From: Labia minor
Lineage: Eukaryota > Arthropoda > Insecta > Dermaptera > Spongiphoridae
DNA length: 64,000 nt
Direction of reading: 5' to 3'
Assembly: GCA_963082975.1 (NCBI GenBank)
Contig: OY720346.1
Span: 39,397,787-39,461,786 of the forward strand
Positions 19,814 through 32,457 of the stretch are shown here, in pieces (within the stretch, counting starts at the first letter, position 1; each line of letters opens with the position of its first letter). The position numbers and the translations under genes were made by a program. Under the pieces are notes generated by a model. It saw only the letters and a list, made by a program, of their open reading frames with translations. It was not told where the DNA came from and did not search any database.

Positions 19814-21749
19814 TCTACCTATATTGTTATATATACCCTAATGTTTTTTGCATATTCTTTTTTACTGATTTAATTTATATTTTTGGTTAGAGGAAATGCC
19901 TATATATAGGAGTTACCTTTATATAATATGTAGGTATACACATTTGTTTGTAAGTAATTAAATAGGAATTTGAATTTGACAAATTAATGTAAATTCTCCA
20001 ATTCATTGCGATAAAATTTTTATTTCATAATTTTCCTATACTTTGATATGAGTTTATGAGTTAATGTATAAGTTTTAAGTTAATAAATATTAATGTTAAT
20101 GAATACAAGTGGTTAATTACATTTTGCTTGTGCTAATATGAAATTAATGGAGTTTGGATTTGAAAGATGAATTAGAAAGGGAAGAGAGAGGAGATAGTTG
20201 GAAGAAAGAAGAAAATGTGTTCATGTAGAAAATGAAATAAATGAGATAAACATGCCAAATAAATAGTCGAATGTTAAATCAAGTGTCTTTTATGGTAAGT
20301 GAAGTTGGTGGAGTGTTGATTTTTGTTTAGGGGAGATTTTGTGGTGACACCATTTCCCCAAAAAAGAATGGGAGGGGGGGAGAGGGAGAATCGATTTGGA
20401 GTTCAGGGGTCAGTAGCGCCAAGTGGGAAACAATAAAGAATAGGGAACAGACGTGCGATGAATCTTAGTCTCATCCTGACAGCTTTGGCTTTCTTTTTCT
20501 TTTTTTTTTTACGTCGTATTCCAAAAAGTCTTTGAATTAACACACTCGAAGGGAGCGAGCGAAAAAAGACAGGAATTTCGAATAAAAAAGTGGTTGGTTT
20601 GGGGGTAGAAAATAGAGGGATGGGATGAGAGGAAATAAAAAAAAGAAGTCCGGATTCGTAGGTTTTCACGCACCATTAAGTTGTCCTCGATGGAATGTTG
20701 ACATCCGTTGCACTAAGTCAAAAAGCCCAAAAACCACCCTTGAAACCAATGTAACATATTGCTTGTACTGATTTGAATCGACATTCAACCCCCCATTCCA
20801 TCCCATTCCCCCATTAAGATAACGTCGAATTAATTATCGGGTTTGGTGATAAACAACCCCCTCCTAGAAATGGGCGTATTGATGTAGGGGTGAGGGAGGG
20901 TGAAGGGGTGGGTCGGTATAGTGAATTATAGTATCTGACACTTCACCCCATCTGTTTCGATGTCAGTTGCCAGGTGAAATTCGCAATGGGTCCACCCCGA
21001 ATGGGGGGCAACAGACTAAGCTATTGAGTTATTTCCAAATAAATTATAAATTATTTAACTTGCGGGTTCATTAACAAAGTGATTTATCAAAAAACTTCAG
21101 CCACTAATTAAAAAAAAAAAATAAAAAAAAGTGGCTGCGTTAGGATTCTCTTTGATATTTAACGAATCAATAAACAAGACAAATAGAAAGTTTGCTAATT
21201 AAATTATTGATTTTTCTATTAATTCGAATGACTGGAGTACTGAGATTTATTAATTATAATATGTATTTTTTATATTAAATATATATATTAAAAATTTGAT
21301 ATATTTTTAATATATATCATTTTTTAACCCAATTTAATAATAAAAATAATGAAGGAAGCTATATTTTTTTCAATTTTAAATATTTCTACTGAATTTTTTA
21401 ATTCATGATAACCATTCATATCCATAACGACCTAACTTGATTATAATTCTAAAGGTTAATTAATTTATTTTAAAATTGTTAAATAAAAATTGAACTTAAA
21501 TTATAATCAAATAGAAACAGTAAAAGGAGTATGTGTATTTGTGTGTGTGTGTGTGTGTATATACAAAGAGAGAAAAAAAAATTTCGAAAATTTTATTTAA
21601 AATAAAATAATAAATTAAGGTTTGTTTTTAAACTCACTTGTATAAGAATTTTCACATAGTTATTTAAAACTATTTCAAATGCCTTCAAAATTTTTGATTT
21701 TCCCACCTTCCAGTTTGATTTAAAAATATACATATAAATAAAAAGATAC

Positions 21750-21788
<39 letters not shown>

Positions 21789-22289
21789 AAAATTTGATAA
21801 TTAAAAAAAAAATAAATAATAGTGAAAAAAATTAAAAAAAAAAACTTACTCAGTAAATTTTCATTCAAAATAATAATAATAAAGACCCTCAAACCACTCT
21901 CTATTTCAAAAGTCTCGAGTGAGTGTCAAAGAGAAGATTAAAATGAACTCCCAATACATCTTTCCTATGTCTTTGAATGAAGGGAGATGATTTCCCTTCA
22001 TTGTACTTTTTTTTTTTTGATTTTTGTTTTTTGCCTGTCATAATTCTCCTTTTTAAATGCGAAAGATATTTTCTCCTTTTTCTCCACCCATAGCACCAAA
22101 ACCATAAAATGCGAGATCGATTTCAATATAGCTATTGTTTTTTACCCTTAGCTTTTCTTTCTTTTTTTAATTTTCCGACTAAATGAAGTTGAAAATTATA
22201 TTTTTTATAGAAATATATGTATAAAATATTTATTTTAAATTTCAACATAAAAATTATAATTTTAAATTGATTCATATTTTCAAGTTATT
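19814..22289. other. non-coding stretch with a relatively GC-rich unique block
   Basis: Most is AT-rich. About 20330-21030 is clearly less AT-rich, with runs of C and G (CCCCATT, GGGAGGGTG) and no match elsewhere in the window. The open frame 20403-20669 (minus) has no recognisable domain. A (GT)n run lies near 21540-21558 and an (AT)n run near 21755-21782. Confidence 0.5.
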
Positions 22290-22890
22290 ACTATCTCGCC
22301 AGAGATACTTAGTATTGCGATTACGAAAATTGTCAATGTCGAGATTTTGATGTTTTTATAATACCTTTTGAATGTCATTTTCACTAATTGAAAGGTTGAG
22401 AAAAATGTCTGTGTGTGTGTGTATGTATGTAGACAAGATGACGCAAAAACTGTTTAAGACTAGAATAATGAAATTTGGTACATGGGTAGAGTGACCAAAC
22501 GTCCCGTTTTTCCTGGATTGTCCCGTTTTTAGGTGCTTTGTCCAGGCGTCCCGAAACAGCTTATTGTCCCGTTATTTAAATACTTAGGATATTTCGTACT
22601 TGTTTTCAAAACTTTTTCAATTTGGTTCTAAAAAAAGGTAAAACGTTTTCTGGACTAAGATCTTGAACATTTCGTACTTTTTTCCAAAATTTTTTCAATT
22701 TGATTCTTTGGTTTGGTGTTTTCGAAATATGGTCACCCTATACATGGGCAATATTCAATCAACAAAGAACCAAACACGCGTTGGTTTAATAAATATTATT
22801 TATTAATATTAATTTATAATTTAATTTAAATATAATATATGTTATTTTATCCAATTTAGATTGCGAGATAGTCAAGCGGAGACACTCCAG
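22290..22890 (+). mobile_element. Helentron-like family A, copy interrupted by a hAT MITE
   Basis: It starts ACTATCTCGCC and ends GCGAGATAGTCAAGCGG..ACTCCAG. The internal TGTCTGTGTGTG microsatellite is near 22408. The hAT MITE at 22487-22740 sits inside it. About 230 bp of the usual middle is deleted after the MITE. Confidence 0.75.
22487..22740. mobile_element. hAT-type MITE, copy 1
   Basis: Ends are TAGAGTGACCA and TGGTCACCCTA. Flanks are a perfect 8-bp duplication, TACATGGG (22479-22486 and 22741-22748), the hAT signature. The inside is rich in TGTCCCG motifs. It has no coding capacity. Confidence 0.88.
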
Positions 22891-24012
22891 ATTTTTTTTG
22901 TTTAATTTAACTTTGGTATAAATTTTAATAATAAATTAAATGAAATAATTGGTTTAAGATTACATAATAAATAAGTCAATCGATTGGTATGTGAATTTCA
23001 TATATAGTTTAGAAAATATATAAATAATTCTCTATATAATTTTGAGTGGAGATTAAGTATAACTTTGGTTAGCAATTCAGAGTGTTATTTTCCGATAATA
23101 CAAATTGTGTTTAGAGTTAGTTAAGTGATGACTTAGCACTTAGGCAGATAAAGCCCCACCCCGAAAGAGAGGCCAAAATCAACAAAGAACAAACCAAGGG
23201 CGGTTCTTATTACATGGAAACCTCCATCTATATGAGTAAGATCAGATATCTCATTTAGTGAGGGTTCTTTTTAAGGGGAAATTTGAGGGGAATGAAAAGT
23301 ACTTTACCATTTTTTTTTACTTTTAAAAGCTTTAATGAATACTAAATAAATAGAATACTACACATTCAGTATAAAGTTTACTAGTAGTTCTGGGATAAAA
23401 AGTCTCTCTTTCCTAAAAGAGTTCAATAGTATATATTACATTTAGAGTTCTCCTAGAAATCTTCCCAAGTACATAAAACGCAAATAGGATACCTTGGTCT
23501 TAATCGTTTTTTGCTTTCCCTTGATATATTTATTTGGTGACATTAAAAAAGAGAGAAATCTAGAATCTATATTATTTCTTTGTTGGACTTGTATAATAAA
23601 AACTAATCTGTTTCCTTCGAGGATGAAACCATTTCGATTTAGTTAAGATTAATGGGAACTTGATAGTTCAACTTCTTTCTCTCTCGCTGTCTATATTTTT
23701 CAGATAAGTTTTGGAGCTAGAAACCAAGCTATAATCAGGGAAAAGATTTTACAAAAAGTACAATTTTTCAACCAAATCAAAATAATTTCAACTAGAATAT
23801 TTTTAATTTTATTTATTATAAAATTATATATTATATTTATTGCCTATATTAACATTTTGATTAAAGTTAATTCACTTTTTGTCGTTTCTCTTAACTTTTG
23901 TTAACCTCGTTACAACCAAATCAAATCAAATTATATTTAATATTAGGAAAATTGTATTCACTTTACTCAGTAAGGGTTTAAATGATAATTTTTCAAAATG
24001 GTTTCCTTTAAA
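22891..24012. other. AT-rich non-coding stretch
   Basis: No gene, RNA or repeat that I recognise. Confidence 0.55.
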
Positions 24013-24196
24013 TAGGGTGACCAAACGTGCCGGTTTTCCGAGATTGTCTTGATTTTAGGTGCTCTGTCCTGGCGTCCCGAAAAATGTCTTCGGGACAATC
24101 TATTGTCCCGTTTTTTAAATATTTAGGTCCGACGAACGTTTTCTTACAATCAGTTTGGCTCTTATTTTCGATTTTTCATTCAATTCATCCACCCTA
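24013..24196. mobile_element. hAT-type MITE, copy 2 (diverged)
   Basis: It starts TAGGGTGACCAAACG and ends in a decayed ..ACCCTA. Flanks CCTTTAAA and CCTATAAA agree at 7 of 8 positions. The interior carries the same TGTCCCG and GGCGTCCCG motifs as copy 1. Confidence 0.75.
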
Positions 24197-24563
24197 CCTA
24201 TAAAGTATAATATTTTAAATTTTGTTATTTTAGATGACTTTTGAAATTAATACAAGTCAAAAAAATATAAAATATGAATGATATTAATATATAATTAACT
24301 TTAGAGGCAAATAGCAAGAGTGAAAATGTAATTTGGAAAAAAAAAATAAATTTATTTTATATATTAAGAAGTTTTAAACACTTCAAAAAGTGGTAAAATG
24401 TAGAAACCGGATGTAAATTTTAATATATTATTTTCAAATTACTTATATTATGAATTATTGTGAATATCATTTAGTTTATTAGATCTTTAATATATGTAGA
24501 AAGTAAATATGAAAATGTAAATTACTAAAAAAAAAATTTAAAAAAGTTGAATAAACTAAAAAT
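24197..24563. other. AT-rich non-coding stretch
   Basis: Nothing recognised. Confidence 0.5.
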
Positions 24564-24690
24564 AAGTTGACCTTTGGCTAGGTCCGAACCGACCGACGGT
24601 TTGAAGTAAATTAATTTCCAGCTACAGAAACAATTTAAAATAATTTTAATATATCTATTAATGTAATAAAAAACAGATATGGATATAACA
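24564..24690 (-). mobile_element. Helentron-like family B, 3'-end fragment
   Basis: It contains GTTGACC, CCGAACCGACCGACGG and the GCTACAGAAACAATTT block of family B's 3' end on the minus strand, then stops. The terminal hairpin has two changes. Confidence 0.7.
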
Positions 24691-27494
24691 AAAATAGGCA
24701 AGTAGAAATGAATTAATATGGAAGAGATAATTTTTAAAGATTTCAAGTGGTATCTAATAAAAAAAAATCCTAGTATTGTAACGTCACCAATGTCCACTAA
24801 AAATATTTATATAAAAATATTAACTATACTTGAAGATTGTCTATTTTACTTTCCATACTATTTAAGATTTTCCTTTAAAAATGATGATGAATTATTATTA
24901 TGTATTATTCTTTATATTTAGTGAATCCAGAAATTCACTCAGGCACACACACAAATGTTTGATTATATTAATCATTTAACATTAAAAAGGATTCATATAA
25001 TATGTTCCTGAAAGAAAATATTTGAGTAAAAAGAAAATAAATATATAAGACACTGTGTAAGAGAGAGCTTGTCAGCATAGATGTAACTACGTAGGTCAAT
25101 TGATATTATCTCAAAATATTATCTCCAAAAAATTGTTAGCAATTTAAAATTGAAAAATATAATATCTTTACTATTTTTTAGAAAAAATTAAAATTTTCTA
25201 TAACATTTTAATATTTTAATATAAATTGAATGGATTATTAATTATAATATATTAAAATAATTTTAAATTATCTGTCTCACTCGAACTTTTATGTTTGTTT
25301 TGATAATACACACAAAAATAATCATTATATTATATATTTTTTTTCCAAAGAGTACATGTTTATTTAAAATACTTACTTATGTGCACAGGAGAATATTTAA
25401 AATTTAAATTACATATAAAACTTGTTATTTAATGTTTAAATCAAGTCTCCCTCTCTGCATTCAAATAAAAAAAAAATTGAAATAAAATAAAATAAAAGTG
25501 AAACTCCTGCAGTCTCTCTTTCCATTTTTGTGATTCACTGTTATCCCGTCAAAAATTGTTATATCCGGGATTTATTCAAAGGCCAAAAATATCTTTCATT
25601 AGTTTATATAAAAATAAACATACATACTTATGTATATAACAAAAAAAATAGGGAAGATTTACATTTATTAAATACACCCTATATTATATTAAGTTGATAA
25701 AATTTATTATTTAAAATTAATCAAAATTTTAGAATCAAGATGATAAAATATAATTATAAATATATTCAAATAAATTTGAGACAGATGAAAAGAATAAATT
25801 TGATTATTTATTCAAAAGAATATCATTCAATATTTAAATTTATTACACAAAATTTGATGTCGCAGGTATGTAAATCTATAAAACATTATTTCATTATTAT
25901 TGTTATTATTATTATTATTATTATTGTAATTAAAGGTATATCTTGTGAAATATATGTATTTATGAGAGAAAGTGGAAATGACTAAATAATTAATATTTGA
26001 TAAAAAAACACATGCATTAAGGATTAATTTTTTTATCATTATCATCCAATTATAATTATAATTTTCAACATCATTTGACCTTATTCAGAAGTATGATAAT
26101 TTAAATTTTCATTGTCTAATAATAATAATAATAATAATAAAAGATTTATTTAAATTTTTCAGATGATGATGAATTATTTTTTAATTCTATCTTTGAATAT
26201 ATTATATAATAATATAAACCCGCATTTTGATATTATATATAGATGTGAATATAGGTAGGCATGTTATTAATTAACGAGTTTTTAAGGGCCTATTAGATAT
26301 GATTTTCAGCATTTCAATTTATGAAAATAAAATATTTTGATGCTTTTGAGGTTTCTGACCACCAATTTAACATGTTTATACGTTTGAATTTTAAATGATA
26401 TAATTGATACTAATGCATAAATAATGACCTTATTATAACTGTATCATCCCGTTAATAAAGATAATATGAAATTAGAAAGACTGAACAAATTTACAAATGT
26501 ATTTATTGCTGTATTTTTTTCCAATGTAATTATATATATATATATATATATATATTTCTAGAACTAATAAATATGCCACATATGTGCTATGTAGTATCAT
26601 ATCTCTGAACTGAATTTAATATTATAAAATAAATCATCCCTTTTCGATTTCACCCTAAAAGTATTTTTATTTATAAATATACCTACTTTCATATCAAACT
26701 CTATAAAAAGAAGAATCTTAATAAATAACTAAATAAATAAAATATATAAGCAACAAAGTAAATAATTAATTTTTTTTTTATCTATTTTACTCTCGAATCG
26801 AAAGAAGTGTTTGAGAAAAAAAAAGAATGCTGAGTGGATTTAGGGTGGGTATATGGGAGTGAGTGGAAACCGCAACCGAAGGGAAGTACCAGACATTCAT
26901 TTTTCTTCCTTTCTCCTTTTCCAACCCTGCGGATGTCTTTTGTTATCCCCAAAACCACCAAGTATCAATTATTTAACCAGTATCGTCTTTCATATCGTGC
27001 CCTTTCATATTTATTTCTTTTCATATATAAAATTATAAAATATTATTAAAAAAAAGAAAAAAGAAAAATCATTTATATACCTATATAAATTAAATTCTAT
27101 TAATTTTTTATCTTTTTATAAAATTTCAGATGTATTCACCGAATTGTATTTCATAAAATTGAAAAGTTTGATTTGTTTTTATTTTTTTATTGAATTTAAT
27201 TTCTTGTAACTATCAGCAATTTTTTTTTTAATTAAAATAAAATTATAACTAACTAATATGTAATTATGTATATTAATTATAAAAATAACAATTTCATGAT
27301 TTTGAAATTACATTTTTAGTTCGGTATAATTTATATTATAAATTCTTTTATTTTTCCTATCTTATGATATTGATTTAATTGGTATTTTTTTTACATATAT
27401 TAATTAATATAAAATATAATTGATAAATATTCTTTGTTTTGAACTTATTTATTATTAAGTGTAAATTATCCAAAATTCAATAGTTATAACTATA
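24691..27494. other. AT-rich non-coding stretch
   Basis: No gene. Simple repeats include ATT/TAT runs near 25893-25925 and 26120-26140 and (AT)n near 26530-26555. The open frames across these runs on both strands are translated microsatellite. Confidence 0.55.
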
Positions 27495-27502
27495 CTTATA
27501 GG

Positions 27503-27691
27503 TAGGGTGACCATATTTCGAAAACACCGAACCGGGACAAACGGTTTACCTTTTGAACCAAATTGAAAAATTTTGAAAAAAAAGTACGAAATGTCCTAAA
27601 TATTTAAAAAAACGGGACAATAGGCTGTCCCGAAGACATTTTTGGGGACGCCGGGACAGAGCACCTAAAAACGGGACGTTTGGTCACCCTA
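27503..27691. mobile_element. hAT-type MITE, copy 3
   Basis: Perfect 11-bp ends TAGGGTGACCA and TGGTCACCCTA. The 8-bp flanks CTTATAGG (27495-27502) and CCTATAGG (27692-27699) agree at 7 of 8 positions. At 189 bp it is inverted relative to copies 1 and 2. Confidence 0.9.
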
Positions 27692-27699
27692 CCTATAGG

Positions 27700-28591
27700 T
27701 AAGTATATATTTATGATGAAAATTCAAGTCATTTTTCTTTATTAGGTATATATTCACATAAAGTATATTGTCTTTTATAAATTTCATTTTTAGTTTAAAT
27801 TTATTTTCAAATTGATTATTATGAATGGATGGTGATTGATGTAATACGTATCGTATGTATCAACTATCTGCAATTCATTTGATAAAATGTTTTCAAGACA
27901 CCTTTCTGGAAATAAATCATTTTATTCTATTTTAATTTTTCTCATTTCATTTTTTTCTCTTTCTCTCTTTGTTTTTCACCAGAATATGAGTGTCTGAACT
28001 TGAAATTGAAATAGATATTTTTTGTATTGGAAAACAATCCATTAAGATATATCAAGAAGGTATTATTTTATACACCCTATGTCATTTCAATTGTTTTGGG
28101 GCAATTTTTCATTTTCTTTTATGTCAATAAAATATTTATTTATTTATAATTTTTAAAATAATTGATATTTTAATTAAAATATCAAAATTATAAGATTTGA
28201 AATTAAAGTTAAACTGAAAATGAAATATTATTATAAAAAAAACACTGATAGCTAACTTTATATTATTTTCTAATATTTAATAAGAAATAGAAAAGATTTT
28301 ATATTTAAAACACAGATAAAATATTTTATTAATAGAAACATATTTTTTTAAATTATAGATTTAACATTGAAAATATTAATGACAGTTTAATTTTAATGAT
28401 TTGTAATTCATTTTAAGAGGCAGAAAGAATTTCAAATAGAATTGAGAGAGGGTGGGAGAGAGATATATATTCATTTGAAAAAGTGCTTTCTTTTTAAATG
28501 TTGATCAAGGTGGTAAGGTTGGAAAATAAAAGTTAGATATTTGAAGAAATTATAAATATTATAAAAGAAAGAAGATTAAATTTAAAAAGTA
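27700..28591. other. AT-rich non-coding stretch
   Basis: Nothing recognised. Confidence 0.5.
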
Positions 28592-28714
28592 CTAGCTGCT
28601 CAGAGCGCCTTCGGCGCTCTCCATACCTAGACGGGGGCTCCGCCCCCTTTACCCCCGAGTGGTACATAGTATTTGATTGAAAGTAGTAAAAGGTTTTCAT
28701 CCATTTTGTTTCAA
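28592..28714 (-). mobile_element. Helitron-like 3' end, copy 2
   Basis: On the minus strand it has a GGGGGCGGAGCCCCC hairpin and a perfect AGAGCGCC/GGCGCTCT hairpin (3-nt loop). CTAG then T follows 8-9 nt later. It is highly similar to 3418-3540 over its whole 123 bp. Confidence 0.55.
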
Positions 28715-29757
28715 TCAGCATATATTTGAATTTAATCAGTAAATTAATTATATATTAGCGGACCAGTGTGAGAGCCCTCACACGCAAAGAAATTGAAACG
28801 CAAAAGATTGAAAAATAATATTTGTGATCAAAACAATTTTTAATAGTAATAAAAAGGCCTAATAATGATCATAATAAGTCAAATAAAAATGATTAATTTA
28901 ATGTAACTAATATAAAACTAAGATTTTTTTTCATTTCATTCCAAAGATCCATCATTATATAAACTGAAAGATTATCAACTGAATGATTAAAAAAATATTT
29001 AAAGAGAAGATTAGCATAATATTCCAAAGAATAGATAGATTATTATTTAATTACCTATATGATAAATAAAAATAACATTGTACTTTAATAAGAATTATTT
29101 TTTAATGAAATTTGAAAATGTTTTTGATTATTTTTTCAGGAAAGTAAAATAAAATTAGTTTTCAATCATAAGCTAAATAATGGCCGAACTGAATTTTTAT
29201 TTTATTAGACAATTAAAAAAATATGGTAAATTTTCTTAACATTGTCATAGAATACTCGTATAAATTTCAATGTATAATTTTTCTAATATATATAAAATTT
29301 AATAATAATAAAATAAAGTTCAAATCATATTATTCAATAATTATTTCTTTTTTTTTATTTTCAGTCTTTCATAAAATAATGAATTTTTATGACTTTTAAT
29401 CTAATTATTTCAAATTAATTTTAATTATATTATAGAAAAATTTGAAGAATTAATAAATAATACCATCAAAAGAGGAAATGTTTTAATTACTCATATAAAA
29501 TACTAAATATAGACATACAAGACAAATAGCTAACATCAACAGCAGATTATAGAAGATTTGTGAATGATATACAAAATATATATTATATATAGATATACAC
29601 CTAGTTAGAAAATAATCCTTCAAAGCAGATGGTTACTAAATTCGTTGTTAATTAGAGAAGCCTCTCAAACTTATTGAATCAAAGCTTCATTGGAAAGCTT
29701 AAAGCATTTCGTAAAAAAGATTAATTAGATTCAAAACCTCATTAAAAGCTAAAATAC

Positions 29758-29796
<39 letters not shown>

Positions 29797-30014
29797 TTAT
29801 ATTAAAAAAAATATGAAATAGAAAGTATAAGATATAAATAAAAAACTCAAAATTAAATAATAATAAAACATTTCTTCTTAAATAAAATCAATTAAATTGA
29901 GTAATTCATTATTATTATTATTATATGTTAATTACATAGTTTATATTGTTTTTGTTATAAAATTAATATCGATCATCAATCTGTAGGTGATTTATATATA
30001 TATATATATATATA
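28715..30014. other. AT-rich non-coding stretch
   Basis: No gene. (AT)n runs lie at about 29761-29792 and 29996-30014, the latter touching the mariner end. Confidence 0.55.
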
Positions 30015-30590
30015 TTAGGTTCCGGAAAAAGTAATTTACGTTTTTGTCTTGTATTAATTTGATAGATATTTATGGTGTTCTTTAGACGTTATCATAAAAG
30101 TGTTTATTTCTTCTGAAAGCTTATTTTTTGCTCTTTCCATCATGTATAGATCTTTGTAATCCAATTTAATTGAAATATTATATTTCAGGTTTAATATGGT
30201 ATACTCCAGCTCTATTATTCGTGCAACTTTGCTTTACGAATTCAAAAATCACCTTAAAGCAGCAGAAGCGGCACGTCGAATTCGCAATGCCTTTGGGGAA
30301 GATTCCGTAAGTGATGAAGTGGCACGGTTTCGGCGCTTTAAAAGCGATAATGAAAGCATTGAAGATGAGCAACGCCAAGGTCGTCCTCAAGGGTGCTCTG
30401 ACGATAAAATCAAACAATTTTTGGACAATAACCCTCGTACAACATGTTCAAAAATCGGTGAAGCATTCAACTGTGATGAATCAACCATCAGAAAAAGATT
30501 ACATGCAATGAATTTTATAAAAAAAGTTAGACAAATGGATTCCGCATAAGTTAAGTGAAGACAACGAAATTATGCGTCTGACTGAAGAAT
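30015..30590 (+). pseudogene. mariner transposase N-terminal relic (mellifera-like)
   Basis: The left end TTAGGTTCCGGAAAAAGTAA follows TA and resembles mellifera-group mariner ends. The open piece 30196-30549 (117 residues) is the paired-type DNA-binding half. It has LLYEFKNHLKAAEAARRI, a DEQRQGRPQG AT-hook-like linker and a second helix-turn-helix around CDESTIRKRLHAM. A frameshift near 30535 is followed by WIPHKLSEDN, the family's linker motif. The catalytic DDD half is missing and is replaced by an unrelated integrase relic. The element is dead. Confidence 0.8.
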
Positions 30591-30619
30591 GTGTACAGAA
30601 AGCAATGGTCCATAACGAT

Positions 30620-31146
30620 GTGCCAGGGCACAAATGCATGTTGGAAGTCTATCTGAGAGTGTGGCAATTTATGTGGACGGACCATTTCCAGAAACGGATC
30701 CTGGCAACAAGTATATTTTTGTGGTAAATGGGCTTCAGCTAATGCCTTGCCAAACTATTATCGTAGTCGACTGGATCTGCAGATTTAGTGTACTATGAAA
30801 CTACACTCTGACCAACGCAGAAATTTTGTGTCAGCACTTTTCCAAAACGTCTGTATGATGTTAAATATCAAGAAAATAAGAAAGACAGCTCTTCATGCGC
30901 ACCACCATCAACGAGGTTGTAGACAAACCTCTGCCTTTGTTTTTGTTTGCATATAGATCGGCAGATCAAGAATCGGCAGAAGAGTCGCCACCTATGATCT
31001 TTATGGGTCTTGAACTGCGTTTAGCATGTGATTTGATGTTTGGATGCCCACCTGAAGTGGGCGGTGCCGGTGAAGATTATGTGAGTGAACTTAGAAAACT
31101 TAGACGACGCCCATTAACAGGTTCATATACAACAAGCAACCAATAA
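30620..31146 (+). pseudogene. Ty3/gypsy integrase relic
   Basis: In shifting frames the segment shows integrase-core pieces in the right order. These are a VDGPFPETDPGNKYIFVV element (about 30676-30725), MKLHSDQRRNFVSALFQNV carrying the second Asp (about 30795-30850) and LPLFLFAYRSADQESAEE with RLACDLMFGCPPE (30895-31146 open piece). The catalytic Glu region is disrupted. It is a different lineage from the complete element at 5927-15711. It follows the mariner head directly, so the mariner was probably deleted and joined here. Confidence 0.75.
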
Positions 31147-32457
31147 AAGAAGCATTGACATCAATTGAGCAAATGTATATATTATATATAATTAATATAT
31201 TTATATTACATAAATACATAAATAAAAATTGATCTTAAATTAAATATAAAAATAAAATAAAATATATTATATTATAGTTTTATTTTAGTTTATTCATTAT
31301 TTAAATAAAATATTTTTTCAACATTGGTTTTGAATACTCTTCTTTTTCTTTTTATTTGGTTTTTATTATTATTATTCATACATTAATTGATAATGTATAA
31401 TATTAATTATTATGGAATTTTCACTTATATAAATTGTTAGTTTTCTGCTGGCCAATATTTCCATAGTCTGTGTTGTTAAATTGTTGTCTTTTACCCTGTT
31501 AGTAACAACCTCCACCTCCCACCTCTCTTTCCCTTTGGGATCCAATTACTAACGAAACAACCTGAGAGAGAGAGAGCTAGAGGGAGATAATTAACATCAA
31601 GGTTGAATTTTAATTCATTCACCAGACAATTATTCCCTCCACTTACATATAATTAAAGGGAAAAATCTTATTTTTTAATTCGATTTATTTTAAATTAATT
31701 CATTCACATCTCCTGTTTTTAAATGACGAATCATCATTAAAACAAGTAGTATAGGAAAATTTTGTTCGCTTTTAAAAGACAACGATATATAAGGTTAAAA
31801 TAAAGGGGATGAGATTAAGAGCGAAGAGATGGAGTATTTAATTAAATAAATTATGGCCGTCTTTCCTGTTTAACCTTACTGCAAAAGAAAATGTGTGAAA
31901 TTAAACCCCATTTAAACAATTTAAGGCAAAACAGCATCAACAGTAACTATTCTTAAGACTTTTCACTGACTAATAAATAAATAAATAAAAAGAAAAAAAC
32001 AGCGAAATAAATAAACGTAATAAATTAACTACATACAATTCGTATACTTTTACTAACAGTTTAACGAGAAGGGAGAAGTTTTTTTTAAAAAAAACACCAT
32101 TTACAGTTTCAATTAAATCTTCCAAGAATAGAAATTTATAAATGTCAGCATTTTAGATGGGATTTCCTTCCTTGCAGAATTTACTTTTATTTTTTATTTT
32201 TTTTGTCCCCTGTGTATGCTCTCTCCTTTGAAATGATAATTTTAAGAGGATAAGTTTCTTTCAAAAGTATATGCATGAAGTATGTTTCTAAACATATTAA
32301 AGATAAGAATAGTAGGCTTAATAAAGCTTGAAAATAAAAAAAATGTTCATTCCTGTTTATGTATGCCTGTAAAAGCAATTTATAAAAAATAAATCTATAA
32401 ATATTTCAAAATTAGTATGAGAAAAATGTTTTTTTTTTAATATATTTACATATGAAT
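31147..32457. other. AT-rich non-coding stretch
   Basis: Nothing recognised apart from simple repeats. Confidence 0.5.

Noticed and set aside
25740-26045. Open frames on both strands around 25.8-26.0 kb
   Set aside because: They translate an ATT microsatellite into poly-Ile or poly-Asn; no coding evidence.
30895-31146. Possible host gene encoding an 83-residue protein
   Set aside because: The motifs LPLFLFAYRSAD and LRLACDLMFG are gypsy integrase features; it is a transposon relic.
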